Shown here: positions 46,617 through 58,031 of the stretch, piece by piece | How positions within the stretch are numbered: the first letter of the stretch is position 1 | Layout: every line of letters starts with the position of its first letter | Source of the DNA: CAWCUZ01 sp963798795 | GTDB taxonomy: Bacteria > Acidobacteriota > Vicinamibacteria > Vicinamibacterales > SCN-69-37 | Direction of reading: 5' to 3' | Assembly (NCBI GenBank): GCA_963798795.1 | Contig: CAWCUZ010000001.1 | Span: 124,001 to 188,000 of the forward strand | Length of the DNA: 64,000 nucleotides | Notes under the pieces: generated by a model | What the model was told of the DNA's origin: nothing | The model's input: only the letters and a program-made list of their open reading frames with translations | Databases searched by the model: none | Program-made: the position numbers and the translations under genes

Positions 46617-48351
46617 ACCGGCACCTCCAGCGGCAGACGCACGTCGGCAACGGTCAGCTCGGTCACCCTCTCTCCACGATACTCGCCCTGGTCCAGCGAA
46701 TAGGCCAGCTCGAGGCCGCGGCGATTGGCCGTCAGATAGGCTTCGCGGTCCGCCGCGCGCCAGGCGATGCCGCGAAAGGCGCGTCCCTGCTGGCGGAACA
46801 GCAGGGCCAGGTGCCGATCCTTGATGCGCCGGGGCGTTTCGAGCAGCTCCACCGGCGCGGCGCGGAAGACCGGCTTGGGATTGGCCGCTCCGAACGGGCC
46901 GAGCCGCGCCAGGCCCTCGATGACGTCGCCCGTGATCTCGCGCAGCGACAGGGGCGCGTCAATCCGCAACCGTGGGACGAGGTCCTCCGGGCCGAGCCGC
47001 TCGCCGGCCCAGGCGCCGAGCCGCCGGCGCAGTTCGGGAATGCGGCTCGCCTCCAGCGTCACGCCGGCAGCCTGCCGGTGTCCGCCGAACCGCAGGAACA
47101 TGTCGCTGCACGCCTCCAGGGCCGACAGCATGTCGAAGGCCGGGATGCTGCGCGCGGATCCGTGGGCCAGTCCGTCCTCGACCGACAGCACCAGCGCGGG
47201 TTTGCAGTACAGTCTCGACCAGCTTGGATGCGACGATGCCGATGACGCCGCGATGCCATCCCTCGCCGGCCACCACGAGGAGGTTCGGCGCGCCCACGTC
47301 GGGGTCGCCGTCGACCGTGCGCCGCGCCTCGGCCACGATGGCAGCTTCCTGCTCCTGGCGTCGCGTGTTCTCGGCCGACAACTGGCGCGCCAGGTCCCGC
47401 GCGCGGGCCCGGACCGCGGCGCCGCGCCCGCGCGTCAGCAGCAGCTCGAGCGCCAGCTCCGGCGAGCTCATCCGTCCCGCGGCGTTCAGCCGCGGGGCGA
47501 GGACGAAGCTGACGTGAAACCCGTCGAGCCGTCGGCCGAGGAGGCCGCTCTCTTCGAGCAGGGCCTCGAGCCCCGCGCCGTTCGGCCCAGCCGACAGGCC
47601 CTGCAGGCCGTGGCAGGCGATGACCCGATTCTCGCCGACGAGCGGGACGACGTCGGCCAGCGTGCCGATGGCCGCAATCTTGACGAAGTGCGGCAGCAGA
47701 TCCAGCCCTCGGCCGTCTCGCGACGAGCAGCGCCTGGACGAGCTTGAGCGCCACGCCGACGCCCGCCAGCGACTTGTCGGGATACCGGCAGTCCAGCCGT
47801 TTCGGGTTGATGACGGCCAGTGCCGGCGGCAGCGCGTCCTCCGGCTCGTGATGGTCCGTGATGATCAGGTCGAGCCCCAGCTCGCGCGCCCGGATGGCCG
47901 CTTCGGTGGCGCGGATGCCGCAGTCGACCGAGACGACCAGACGCACGCCGCCGGCGTGCAGCCGCTCGATCGTTTCCGTCTGGAGGCCGTAGCCGTCGCG
48001 CAGCCGGTCCGGCACGAAGTGCTCGACCCGCGCGCCGAGGAGCTCGAGCGCGCGTCGCAGGATGGCGGTCGACGTGATGCCGTCGACGTCGTAGTCGCCG
48101 TGGATGGCGACCCGCTCGTCGCGCGCGATGGCGCCGAGGAGGCGGTCGACCGCTTCGCGCATGCCGGCCAGCTGAAAGGGATCGTGAAGATGCTCCAGGC
48201 GCGGCGCCAGGAACCGGCGCGCCGCCTCCGGGTCGTCGAGACCACGCTGGCACAGCAGGCGCGCGATGACCGGCGGCACCCCCAGCGCCCGCGCCGACTC
48301 GATCACGAGGGCGTCGTCGGCCCGGACGTCTTCCCAGATGCGGCGCTGCAT
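46613..48351 (-). CDS. recJ: Single-stranded-DNA exonuclease RecJ (two frameshifts in this sequence)
   Basis: About 578 residues when corrected, equal to the family norm. Start ATG 48351 overlaps the accA stop by 4 bp. DHH-family motifs are complete: AIHGDYDVDGITSTA, VSVDCGIRATEAA, LIITDHHEPEDALPPA, the DHHA1 motif GEGWHRGVIGIVASKLVE, and a C-terminal OB-like region with RFGGHRQAAGVTLEA. Extra bases lie near 47721 and at GTAC near 47210. It digests single-stranded DNA 5' to 3' in repair. Confidence 0.92.
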
Positions 48352-49372
48352 CAGCCGGGCCGTCCCCTGCCACGCGCGTCGGCGCCGGCTCGCCCATCCG
48401 ATGCCTGGTTCTCGTCGACGAACGCCTGGCCCAGCCGCCCCATCACCCGGAACTTCTGGTAGCGCGTGTCGAGACGGGCACGGGAGTCGAGCGCGTCCAG
48501 TTCGGCCAGGTGACGCCGCAGCGCCTCGTCGACGAGGGCCGCGGCCGCCGCCGCGTCGGTGTGCGCCCCGCCGACGGGCTCCTTGACGATTTCGTCGACG
48601 AGCCCGAGTGCGAGCAGGTCGGGCGCCGTGATCTTGAGCGCTTCGGCGGCCTCGACCTTGCGGCTCGCGTCGCGCCAGAGAATCGCCGCGCATCCTTCCG
48701 GCGGGATGACCGAGTAGACGGCGAACTCCTGCATGAGCACGCGATCGCCGATGGCGATGCCCAGCGCGCCGCCGCTGCCGCCCTCCCCGCTCACGATGAC
48801 CACGATCGGCACGTCGAGCAGCGCCATCTCGCGCAGGTTCGCGGCAATCGCCTCGGCCACGCCGCGCTCTTCCGATTCGATGCCCGGATACGCCGCCGGC
48901 GTGTCCACGAACACGATCAGCGGCAGCCGGAATTTCTCGGCGAGCTTCATCACGCGCAGCGCCTTGCGATATCCCTCGGGTTTGGCGTAGCCGAAATTGC
49001 GGAAGATCTTCTGCTTGGTATCCCGGCCCTTCTGATGGCCGACCACCACCACGGGCCGATCGTGCCAGCGCGCCAGACCGGCCACGATGGCCTTGTCGTC
49101 GGCGAAGCGCCGGTCGCCATGCAGCTCGGTGAAGTCGGTGAACAGCCGCTCCACGTAGTCGAGCATGCGGGCCGGTTCGGATGGCGCGCGACCTGCACCC
49201 GCTGCCACGGCTTGAGCCGGCCGTATATCTCGGCGCGCAGCTCGTGGGCGCGCGCCTCGAGCTGGGCGATGGACGCCAGCCGCTCCGGCGTCTGCGGCAT
49301 CAGGCCCAGCGCCTCGATCTCCTTGAGCAGCACGGCGACGGGTTCTTCGAAGTCCAGCGTGTCAGCCGGCAT
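48351..49372 (-). CDS. accA: Acetyl-CoA carboxylase carboxyltransferase subunit alpha (frameshifted in this sequence)
   Basis: About 340 residues when one base is restored near 49170 (CGGCCCGCATG; one C appears missing, giving RPRMLDYVERLF). Start ATG 49372 begins MPADTLDFEEPVAVLLKEIE; VQVARHPNRP precedes the break. The catalytic domain shows GYRKALRVMKLAEKF, TPAAYPGIESEERGVAEAIA and SGEGGSGGALGIAIGD. With AccD it forms malonyl-CoA for fatty-acid synthesis; AccD is not in the window. The C terminus has a Gly/Arg-rich extension. It sits after dnaE as in many bacteria. Confidence 0.93.
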
Positions 49373-49419
49373 CGTGACCTCAGTATTGTGTCTCAGCCGG
49401 GCCCGGGGCCCGCGGGCGG

Positions 49420-52400
49420 CTACTTCAGCCGCACCGATCCGTGGCCGCAGAGCGCCTCGACGTCGCGGACAAACCGATCGCTCGGCCGGATCCGCCGGGC
49501 CGTCGCCGTCCGGACCCGCATCGGCCGGCCGCCGTCGCGCACCTCGACGACCAGCGACACGCGCCGATCGCCCGGGTGCCGGTCGAACACCCCGGCCAGC
49601 TGCCGGATCAGGTCGCGTCCGGCGCCCCGGGAGGCGATCCGGACCTCGACCTCGCGGACGACCTGCTCGCGGACGACCTCGAGCGGCGTGATTTCGGACG
49701 CGACGAGCCGACTGGTGTCCTCGTCGTGCTCGTACTTCCCCTTCACCAGCAGCATGGCGTCGTCGGCGATGTGTCCGCCGAACCGGCCGAAGGCTTCCGG
49801 GAACACGACGGCCTCGGTCTTGGCGGCCTCGTCCTCGAGGAGGAACGTGGCCATGCGGTCGCCGCGGCGCGTCTTGAGCTGGCGCACCGAGGTGACCACG
49901 CCGCCGGTGGCGCACTCGGCGTCCGGCTGGGTGAGATCCGCCAGGCGCCGCGCGCCGACGGCGGCGAGCAGGTCCACGTACCGCTGCAGCGGATGGCCGC
50001 TCATGTACAGCCCGAGTGCTTCCTTCTCGAACGCGAGCGCTTCGGCTTCCGTCCAGGCACGGACCTCCGGGAGCACGGCGGCGTCGGGCACCGCCTCGGC
50101 GGCTTCCGCGCCTCCGCCGAACAGCCGCGACTGCCCCTGCTCGCGGTCGCTCTGGTGGCGGCTGCCGTGGTCGAGCATGCGGTCGAGTGCAGGCGAGCAG
50201 CCGCGGGCGCCACGCCAGGTAGTCCGCATGGCGCTGCGGCGCCAGCGAATCGAAGGCGCCGGCCTTGACCAGGCACTCGATCACTTTCTTGTTCACGAGC
50301 CGCAGGTCGATATGCTCCGCCAGCGCGAAGAGCGAGGTGATGCGGCCGCCCATCTCGCGCGCGGGTCTCGAGGATCGACTGGATGGCGCCCTCGCCCGCG
50401 CCCTTCACGGCGCCCAGGCCGAACCGCACGCCGTCCGGCTCGACGATGAACTGCCAGCGGCTCGCGTTGATGTCGGGCGGCAGCACCGGCACGCCCAGGT
50501 CGCGGCACTCGGCCAGGTAGAGCGCGACCTTGTCGGAGTTCTGCGATTCGATGGTCAGCAGCGCCGCCATGAAGTGGCGCGGATAGTTGGCCTTCAGATA
50601 GGCCGTCTGGTACGCCAGCAGCGCGTAGGTCGTCGAGTGCGCCTTGTGAAGCCGTAGCCGGCGAAGTAACTCGATGAACTCGAAGATCTTCGTGCGCCTT
50701 CTTCTCGGGGATGCCGCGCTCGCGTGCAGCCCGTGCATGAACTGGTCGCGCTGCGCCTGCATCTTGGCCGCGTCCTTCTTGCCCATCGCCCGGCGCAGCT
50801 CGTCGGCCTCGCCGAGCGTGAATCCCGCCAGTTCGCTGGCCAGGCGCATCACCTGCTCCTGGTAGGCGATGACGCCGTAGGTCTCCTTGAGGAGCGGCTC
50901 CATCTGCGGCAGCTCGTACTTGATCTCGACGCGCCCGTGCTTGCGCGCGATGTAGTCGTCGACGACGCCGCCGCGCAGCGGACCAGGCCGATAGAGCGCG
51001 TTCAGCGCGATCAGGTCCTCGAGACACTGCGGCTTGGCCTTGCGCAGCGTGTCGCGCATGCCGGAGCTCTCGAACTGGAACACGCCGTGCGTCTGGCCGT
51101 TCTGGAAAATCTGGTAGCTCTTCGCGTCGTCGAGCGGAATTGCCGGCCAGGTCGATGGACGTCGCCGGTCGTCTCCCGGATGTGCTTGACGGCGTCGTCG
51201 AGCAGGGTGAGCGTGCTCAGGCCCAGGAAGTCCATCTTGAGCAGTCCGATGCGCTCGATCTCCTTCATCGCCCACTGGGTGGTGATTTCGCCGTCGTCCT
51301 TCTGGCTGCGGTACAGCGGGCACGAACTCGGTGAGCGGCCTCGGCGCGATGACGACGCCGGCGGCGTGGACCGAGGCGTGGCGCGTCATGCCCTCGAGGC
51401 GCCTCGCCACTTCGAGCAGCTCGCGGACCCGGGGGTCCGTGCTGCTCGAGATCGGCCAGCGGCGGTGACTCTTCGAGCGCCAGGTCGAGCGTCATGTCGA
51501 GCTGGTTCGGAATCAGCTTGGCCACGCGGTCGACGTCCGCGATGGGCATCTCCATGACGCGGCCGACGTCGCGCACGACCGCGCGGGCCTTCATCGTGCC
51601 GAACGTGATGATCTGCGCGACGTTCTCGCGGCCGTACTTCTCGGTGACGTAGGCGATGACCTCGCCCCGGCGCCGCTCGCAGAAGTCGATGTCGATATCG
51701 GGCAGCGTCACGCGCTCGGGATTGAGGAACCGCTCGAAATACAGATCGAAGTGGAGCGGGTCCACGTCGGTGATCCGCAGCGAGTAGGCCACCAGGCTGC
51801 CCGCCGACGACCCGCGGCCCGGCCCGACCGGGAATGCCGCGCTCGCGCGCGTACCGGATGAAGTCCCAGACGATCAGGAAGTAGCCCGGGTACTGCATCC
51901 GGCTGGATGAGCTCGATCTCGTACGTGAGCCGCGCCTCGTACTCCGCGATCGGGTGGCGCAGCGTCGCCGGCGGCTTCGAGCGCGCGCAGCCGCGGCATC
52001 CGCTGGCGCGAAGCCCGGCGCGGGCCATGCGCTCGAAATAGGAATCGATGGTCTCGCCGGCCGGCACCTGCAAAGCTCGGCAGGTGGGCCGCCGCCCTTC
52101 GGCAGCTCCACGTTGCACCGCTCCGCAATCGCGCAGCGTGTTCGTGAGCGCCTCCGGGTAGTCGCCGAAGACCGCGCGCATCTCGTCGGCCGTCTTCAGG
52201 AAGAACTGGTCGCCGTGATACCGCAGCCGCTTCTCGTCGCTGACGCTCTTGCCCGTGCCGATGCACAGCAGCACGTCGTGCGGGATGCTGGTCGGTCTGC
52301 CGGAGGTAGTGCACGTCGTTCGTGCAGACCAGCGGCAGCTCCAGGTCGCGCGCGATCGGCAGCAGCCCCGTGTTGACCACCTGCTGCTCGGGGATGCCCT

Positions 52401-52932
52401 GGTCCTGCATCTCGAGGAAGAACTGCCCAGGGCCCAGAATGTCGCGGTAGGTCGCCGCGGCCTCGAGCGCCTTGCGCGCGCTGGTCGGTGCGCAGTCCGG
52501 TGGCGACCTCGCCCTTGAGGCAGCTGCTCAGGCCGATCAGCCCGCGCGCGTGCTCGGCGAGCAGCGCCTTGTCGATGCGCGGCTTGTAGTAGAAGCCCTC
52601 GGTGTACCCGGACGACACGAGCTTGATGAGGTTGTGGAAGCCCTCGGCGTCTCGGCGAGCAGCACGAGGTGGTTCGCCGTTTCGCCGGGCTGGCCGCTCC
52701 GGTCGGTGCGGCTGCCGGGCGCGACATAGACCTCGCAGCCCAGGATCGGCTTGATGCCGCGCTTGCGCGCCTCGTCATGAAAGCTGACGGCCGAGAACAT
52801 GTTGCCGTGCTCGGTGACCGCGACGGCCGGCATCTTCAGCTCCGCGACGCGATCCAGCAGTTCGCCGATGCGGCAGGCGCCGTCGAGCAGCGAGAACTCC
52901 GTGTGCAGGTGCAGATGGACGAAGTCCATCAT
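49420..52932 (-). CDS. dnaE: DNA polymerase III subunit alpha (about twenty frameshifts in this sequence)
   Basis: Expected to be about 1,165 residues when repaired, close to the usual 1,160. The start ATGATG at 52932 overlaps the guaA stop. The PHP domain opens DFVHLHLHTEFSLLDGACRI; the polymerase palm has the metal-binding motif LPDIDIDFCERRRGEV; the tau-binding/OB-fold part includes LYMSGHPLQRYVDLL and PRFGGHIADDAMLLVKG. Single-base slips, mostly +1, break it between about 50.2 and 52.7 kb; the first 270 bp and last 780 bp read through. It is essential, and every block is conserved once frames are rejoined, so I call it a functional gene in a poor consensus. Confidence 0.92.
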
Positions 52933-54465
52933 TCCCACTCGATCGTCGCCGGCGGCTTGGAGCTGATGTCGTAGACGACGCGATTGATGCCGCGCACTTC
53001 GTTGACGATGCGCGACGAGATGGCGCCGAGCAGATCGTGCGGGAGGCGCGCCCAGTCGGCCGTCATCCCGTCCCGGCTCTCCACCGCGCGGACCGCGACC
53101 GTGTGCTCGTAGGTCCGCTCGTCCCCCATGACGCCCACGCTCTGCACCGGCAGCAGCACGGCGAACGACTGCCACAGCCGCCGGTACCAGCCGGCCTTGC
53201 GCACCTCGTCGGCGACGATCGCATCGGCCTTGCGCAGCAGATCGAGCCGCTCGCGCGTGATGGGCCCCAGCAGCCGGACGGCCAGCCCCGGTCCCGGGAA
53301 CGGCTGCCGCCACACGAACTCGTCGTCCAGGCCCAGCGTCGTGCCGACGGCGCGGACTTCGTCTTTGAAGAGCTCGCGCAGCGGCTCGACGAGCGTGAAG
53401 CGCATCTGCTCCGGCAGGCCGCCCGACGTTGTGATGGCTCTTGATCGCGGCCGACGGGCCGACGATCGACACGCTCTCGATGACGTCCGGATACAGCGTG
53501 CCCTGCGCCAGGAAGTCGAACTGTCCCAGCTCGCTAGCCCGGTCCTCGAAGACCTCGATGAACGTGGCGCCGATGATCTTGCGCTTGTGCTCGGGATCGA
53601 CGACGTGCTCGAGGCGCGACGAGGAACAGCTCGGACGCGTCGACGAACTCGAGCGGCAGGTGCAGCCGCTCGAACCGCGTGCGGACCTGCTCGGCTTCGT
53701 TCAGCCGCAGCAGACCGTTGTCGACGAAGATGCAGGTCAGCCGGTCGCCGATCGCGCGGTGAAGCAGCAGCGCGGCGACCGTCGAATCGACGCCGCCCGA
53801 GAGCCCGCACACCACGCGCCCCTCTCCCACCCGCGCGCGGATGCGCGCCACGCTCTCGTCGACGAACGAGCGCCATCGTCCAGTCGCCCGTGCAGCCGCA
53901 GACGTCGATCGCGAAGTTGCGCAGGATGTCGGTACCCCGCTCGGTGTGCGCCACTTCCGGGTGGAACAGCAGGCCGAACAGCTTGCGGCCCCGATCCTGC
54001 ATGGCCGCTACCGGCGCGTTGGCCGACGTGGCCGTGGTCTCGAATCCCGCGGGGACGGCCGTGACGAAGTCGCCGTGACTGGCCCAGACCCGCAGCGACC
54101 GCGGGAGATTGTCGAACAGCGCGCCGTCCGACCAGCGTGACCTGCGCATGGCCGTACTCGCGCTGCGGCGCGCGCTCGACGGTACCGCCGAGCGTGTCGG
54201 TCATCACCTGCATCCCGTAGCAGATACCGAGCGTCGGCGTCCCGAGCGAGAGGATCTCCGGGTCGATGCGCGGCGCGCCCGGCTCCGACACGCTGCGCGG
54301 CCCGCCCGAGAGAATGATCCCGATCGGCTGCCGCTGCGCAATCGCCGCGGCCGGGGTGTTGAACGGCACGATTTCGGAGTACACCGACAGCTCGCGCAGA
54401 CGGCGCGCGATCAACTGCGTGTACTGCGAGCCGAAATCGAGCACGACAATCGTTTGATGGGTCAC
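52929..54465 (-). CDS. guaA: GMP synthase, glutamine-hydrolysing (four frameshifts in this sequence)
   Basis: About 510 residues when repaired. GTG 54465 (VTHQTIVVLDFGSQYTQLIA) is preferred over an upstream TTG. The class-I amidotransferase domain has GICYGMQVMTDTLGG with the catalytic Cys and LFHPEVAHTERG with the His/Glu; the ATP-pyrophosphatase domain shows GLSGGVDSTVAALLLHRAIGD; the dimer domain ends NRVVYDISSKPPATIEWE. Extra bases lie near 54125, 53873, 53610 and 53426. It aminates XMP to GMP in purine synthesis. It is first in the superoperon and overlaps dnaE by 4 bp. Confidence 0.94.
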
Positions 54466-54518
54466 GGGCTGCCGGTGCGGAAGCAAAGACGAGGCCGGTG
54501 CCTCTCGGGATTGTCGCT

Positions 54519-54545
54519 ATTATAAGCGGGTGCCGCGCGCCGCAA
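54519..54545 (-). promoter_or_regulatory. Probable promoter of the guaA-to-cupin superoperon
   Basis: A perfect TATAAT (minus strand, 54524-54519) has TTGCGG (54545-54540) 15 bp upstream, a shorter spacer than ideal. The transcription start would be about 54512, 47 bp before the GTG of guaA. It lies in the only AT-rich island of the divergent guaA/propeller intergenic region. Confidence 0.5.
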
Positions 54546-55708
54546 CCACGAGATGTTGGGGTCTGGCGCTCGGGTTGAGCCTGTTGCTACCCTGCGCGCG
54601 TCCCGTAGCGTCTGCAGACGTCCCGATCGTTCCCGCGTTGCGCCCGTACGACCTCGACTGGTCCGTTCCCGTGTCGACCGCCGCCGGCGGCTGGCTGACC
54701 GCGGGCGACCACCTCCTCGTGTTGGCGGGCCGCGAGGGACCGATCAGCGCCCTCGATCCCGGCGACGGCCTCCCGGTGTGGACCGCGAATCTCCCCGTGA
54801 CCCTGGATCCGGTCACCGGCGATGGCCTGGTCTTCTTCGTGAGCGGCTCGCGCCTGTACGCGCTCGACGAGCAGACCGGCCGTTCGCGGTGGCCGCCAAT
54901 CGCCGTGGACGTTTCGCTGCCGCCGACGTGGCGCGCCGGGTGGCTGCTCGTCGCGAGCGGCGGCGTCCTGACGGCCTTCCGCGCGGTGGACGGAACCGTC
55001 GTGTGGCAGCAGGACCTCGGCGCGCCTGTGGCCGCCCCCGTCGCCATCGACGGCCAGTCGGCGTATGCGGCCCTCGCCGATCGCCGCCTCGTGGCGCTCG
55101 ACCTGAATTCGGGCCGGCGCCGCTGGGTCACGCCGCTCGGCGTGACGGCCGGCCCGCTGCTCGCCGCCAATTCCCGGATCTACTTCGGTGCCGACGACGG
55201 CGGCTTCTATTGCTACAAGCAGGATTCCGGCGCATTCGCCTGGCGGTTCGACGTGTTCACCGGCACGATCGGCCAGCCGGTCGCCGATGCGAACCGGGTG
55301 TACTTCGCCGCGTTCGACAACACCGTCCGCGCGCTCGACCAGTCGGGCGGTACCATGAAGTGGCGGCTGGGCTTGACCGCGCGGCCGGTCGCCGGACCGA
55401 TGCTCCTCGGCGGGCACCTGATCCTGCCGACCCGCCCCGGCGAACTGGTGCTGTGTCTGTCCGATTCGGGCACGCGTGCCGGTGTACTGGGTGCGGTTCG
55501 CTCCGATGGCGACGCTCAGGGCGACTATCCGATCGACAGCGTGGCCCGGCTCGACGACCGTCAGATCTTCCGGCTCACCGCGACGCCGGCGGGGGGGCGC
55601 GTGCTCTCGGCCTACCGGCACGGCGTGCTGGCCGTGCACCCCGCCGTCAGCGTGCCCGGGATCGCGCTGCCGCTGACGGTGCCGGCGCGCCCGGCTGCAG
55701 GTCGCTGA
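54530..55708 (+). CDS. PQQ-type beta-propeller repeat protein
   Basis: Up to 392 residues from GTG 54530, with signal peptide LGLSLLLPCARPVASA. At least five propeller blades are visible, each with a strand such as GLVFFVSGSRLYALDEQTG, RLVALDLNSGRRRWVT, IYFGADDGGFYCYKQDSGAFAW and VYFAAFDNTVRALDQSGG. These match BamB-like/PQQ_2 repeats, used for protein binding in the periplasm or as a PQQ-enzyme fold; no cofactor-binding residues are obvious. Its 3' end overlaps the convergent aminotransferase gene by 62 bp. Confidence 0.85.
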   Translation: MPRAATTRCWGLALGLSLLLPCARPVASADVPIVPALRPYDLDWSVPVSTAAGGWLTAGDHLLVLAGREGPISALDPGDGLPVWTANLPVTLDPVTGDGLVFFVSGSRLYALDEQTGRSRWPPIAVDVSLPPTWRAGWLLVASGGVLTAFRAVDGTVVWQQDLGAPVAAPVAIDGQSAYAALADRRLVALDLNSGRRRWVTPLGVTAGPLLAANSRIYFGADDGGFYCYKQDSGAFAWRFDVFTGTIGQPVADANRVYFAAFDNTVRALDQSGGTMKWRLGLTARPVAGPMLLGGHLILPTRPGELVLCLSDSGTRAGVLGAVRSDGDAQGDYPIDSVARLDDRQIFRLTATPAGGRVLSAYRHGVLAVHPAVSVPGIALPLTVPARPAAGR

Positions 55709-56909
55709 CGGCCGCCGCCAGCCGCGCCACGCCGGTCTCGATCCGCTCGGGCGACGGCGCCGAGAACGAGAGCCGCAGGAATTCGTCCCCGCCTCCGTCC
55801 ACGAAAAACGCCGGGCCGGCGACGTAGACGACGCCCTGCCGTCGCGCCGCGTCGAGCAGCGCCTCGCTCGTGAGCGGCGGAGCGAGCCGCGCCCACAGGA
55901 AGAATCCCCCGCGCGGCTCGGTCCAGCTCATGGTGCCGGCGAGCTCCCGGTGCAGCGCCCGGACCATCACGTCGCGTTTGCGCCGATAGTGGTCGCGCAG
56001 TCGCGGGATCTGGCGCTCCAGGACGCCGCGCCGGCAGGCCTCATACACGACGCGCTGATCGAGGCCGCCGGTGCAGAGGTCCTCTGCCTGCTTGGCCAGC
56101 TCGAGCTTGACGGCGACCGGCTCGGGTGCCGCCACCCACGCCACCCGGAACCCGGGTGCCAGCGTCTTGGAAAAGCTGCTGAGATAGATCACCCGCCCGT
56201 CGTCGTCATCCGCGGCCATGGGGCGCGTGTCCGCTTCGCGGGTGACGTCCTCGAAATAGAGGTCCCGGTAGGGATCATCCTCGGCGACGAGCACGTCGCG
56301 GCGCGCGGCCCATTCGAGCAGCCGGCGGCGCTTTTCCTGGCTGATGAGCAGCCCCGTGGGATTCTGGAAGTTCGGGACGAGATACAGCAGCTTGACCCGC
56401 CGGCCCTCGGCGACCAGCGACGACCACGCGCGGTCGAGTGCCTCCAGATCGATTCCGTCGGCTTCCTGCGCCACCCCGACGAGCGACGCGCCCACGTTGC
56501 GGAACGCGGTAATGGCCCCGGTGTACGACGGCAGCTCGAGGAGCACGACGTCGCCGGGGTCGAGCAGGATGCGCGCGATGAGGTCGAGCCCCTGTTGCGA
56601 TCCGGTCGTCACGACGATCCGCTCGGCGTCCGTGCGGACGCCGCGCGAAGCCATGATGCCGGCCATCACGTCGATGAGCGGGCGGACGCCGCGCGTCGGA
56701 CCGTACTGGAGCACGGCCGTGTCCCGTCCGCTCAGCAGCTCGGCCGCGATCTCCGCGAGCGCGCGCCACGGGAACATGTCCTCCGCGGGATAGCCCGGGG
56801 CGAACGAGATGATGTCGCGCGCCTGGGCGACCACGGTTCCCATCTGGCGGATGGCCGATTGGCGCATGGCCTCCCCGGCGCGGGAGAAGAAGCGATCGTA
56901 AGTGGTCAT
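55647..56909 (-). CDS. PLP-dependent aminotransferase (class I/II, MocR/LysN-like)
   Basis: 420 residues from ATG 56909. A fold-type I enzyme: ISFAPGYPAEDMFPWRAL near the N terminus, VVTTGSQQGLDLIARILL, LVPNFQNPTGLLIS, the Asp in VAEDDPYRDLYFED and the cofactor lysine in YLSSFSKTLAPGFRVAWV. This matches the 2-aminoadipate/branched-chain aminotransferase group (LysN, multi-substrate). The amino donor is not determined by sequence. It overlaps the propeller gene at its 3' end and the membrane-protein stop by 4 bp. Confidence 0.9.
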   Translation of the reverse strand: MTTYDRFFSRAGEAMRQSAIRQMGTVVAQARDIISFAPGYPAEDMFPWRALAEIAAELLSGRDTAVLQYGPTRGVRPLIDVMAGIMASRGVRTDAERIVVTTGSQQGLDLIARILLDPGDVVLLELPSYTGAITAFRNVGASLVGVAQEADGIDLEALDRAWSSLVAEGRRVKLLYLVPNFQNPTGLLISQEKRRRLLEWAARRDVLVAEDDPYRDLYFEDVTREADTRPMAADDDDGRVIYLSSFSKTLAPGFRVAWVAAPEPVAVKLELAKQAEDLCTGGLDQRVVYEACRRGVLERQIPRLRDHYRRKRDVMVRALHRELAGTMSWTEPRGGFFLWARLAPPLTSEALLDAARRQGVVYVAGPAFFVDGGGDEFLRLSFSAPSPERIETGVARLAAAVSDLQPGAPAPSAAARSRAR

Positions 56910-57914
56910 GCGTGCACCCGGAACGGCCGCGGCGCGGCCGGCGCATCGTACCGTTCGGCGAACCGCCGGTACTGTGTCTGATAAGCGGCCAGGGCCGCCA
57001 GCGAGAGGTACTGAAAGATGACGCCGCGGACGACCCAGGCCGCGATCTGCAGCGGCACGACGATCAAGCCGATCACCGGGACCCAGCCCACCAGCACCAG
57101 GGCGGCGGTGGCCAGCACCGACACGGCCGCGGCCAGCGTGAGCAGGCCGCCCACGACCCCGATGAGCCCGAGCACCTGTCGCGCGTCGGCCAGCACGAAC
57201 GCCCGCAGCCGGGCCACCGCCATGCCCACGCCGCAGTCGTCGCTCACGACAATGACGCGCAGCAGGTCGAACGCCAGGTTCACCGCGAGCGCCAGCACCG
57301 CCGCGGTGCTGCTCGCGAGCAGGACCACCAGGGGCCAGGCGGACGCCCACTGCGGGTCCGCGGCCAGGTCGACCGCGCTCCGCACCGCCGCCAGATAGCC
57401 GACCACGATGACGCCGTAGGCCAGAGCCAGGCCGGCCGTCAGCACGATCGCCCGCGATCGGAAGCTCCTGTACGGCGTCGAGCAGCGCGCCCAGATCGTA
57501 CGCATACGCGCGCTGCAGTTCGGCGTAGCGGACGGGCGCGTGCTGGAAGTCGCCGGCCCGACGCTCGGCGCCGACCAGCACCGACAGGGTGCCGAACTTG
57601 AGGACGAACATCACGAGTGCGCCGCCGAACGCGACAAGGACGAGCGCGACCAGGAACGCGCCCAGGGCGGACGGCGCGTTGATCAGTTCGGAGATGATCA
57701 GGTCCGACGCCGTGGTGACGCTGTCGCCGAGCACGGTCCGGACGTCGCCGCCGACCAGCACCGCCACCATGAACGCGCCGCCCACCACGGGCACGATCAG
57801 CGCCAGCTTGTAGACGGACTCGATTGCGAACTCGGCCGCGACGACCGGCCAGTTGGCCAGCGTGACCAGCGCTCCACGCGTGAGCGCCGCCCGAAGCGGC
57901 AGTGCGGGCGCCAT
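56906..57914 (-). CDS. Polytopic membrane protein of unknown function (frameshifted in this sequence)
   Basis: About 335 residues when one base is removed near GTAC 57470-57473. Start ATG 57914. Hydrophobic segments are LALIVPVVGGAFMVAVLVG, AFLVALVLVAFGGALVMFV, IVLTAGLALAYGVIVVGYL, PLVVLLASSTAAVLALAV, IGVVGGLLTLAAAVSVLA and VPVIGLIVVPLQIAAWVV, so about six helices. No catalytic motif was recognised. It overlaps the aminotransferase start by 4 bp and is divergent from the histidine kinase. Confidence 0.75.
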
Positions 57915-58031
57915 GACGTTCGAACCGGCACGACAGCCACCGGCCCAACCGACGAGTATAGCACTCGGGTTCTCTGCTATCCTCTCCTCAGCGGGAGATG
58001 CCCTGCCTGCCGCGCCCTTCGATCTGAAGCC

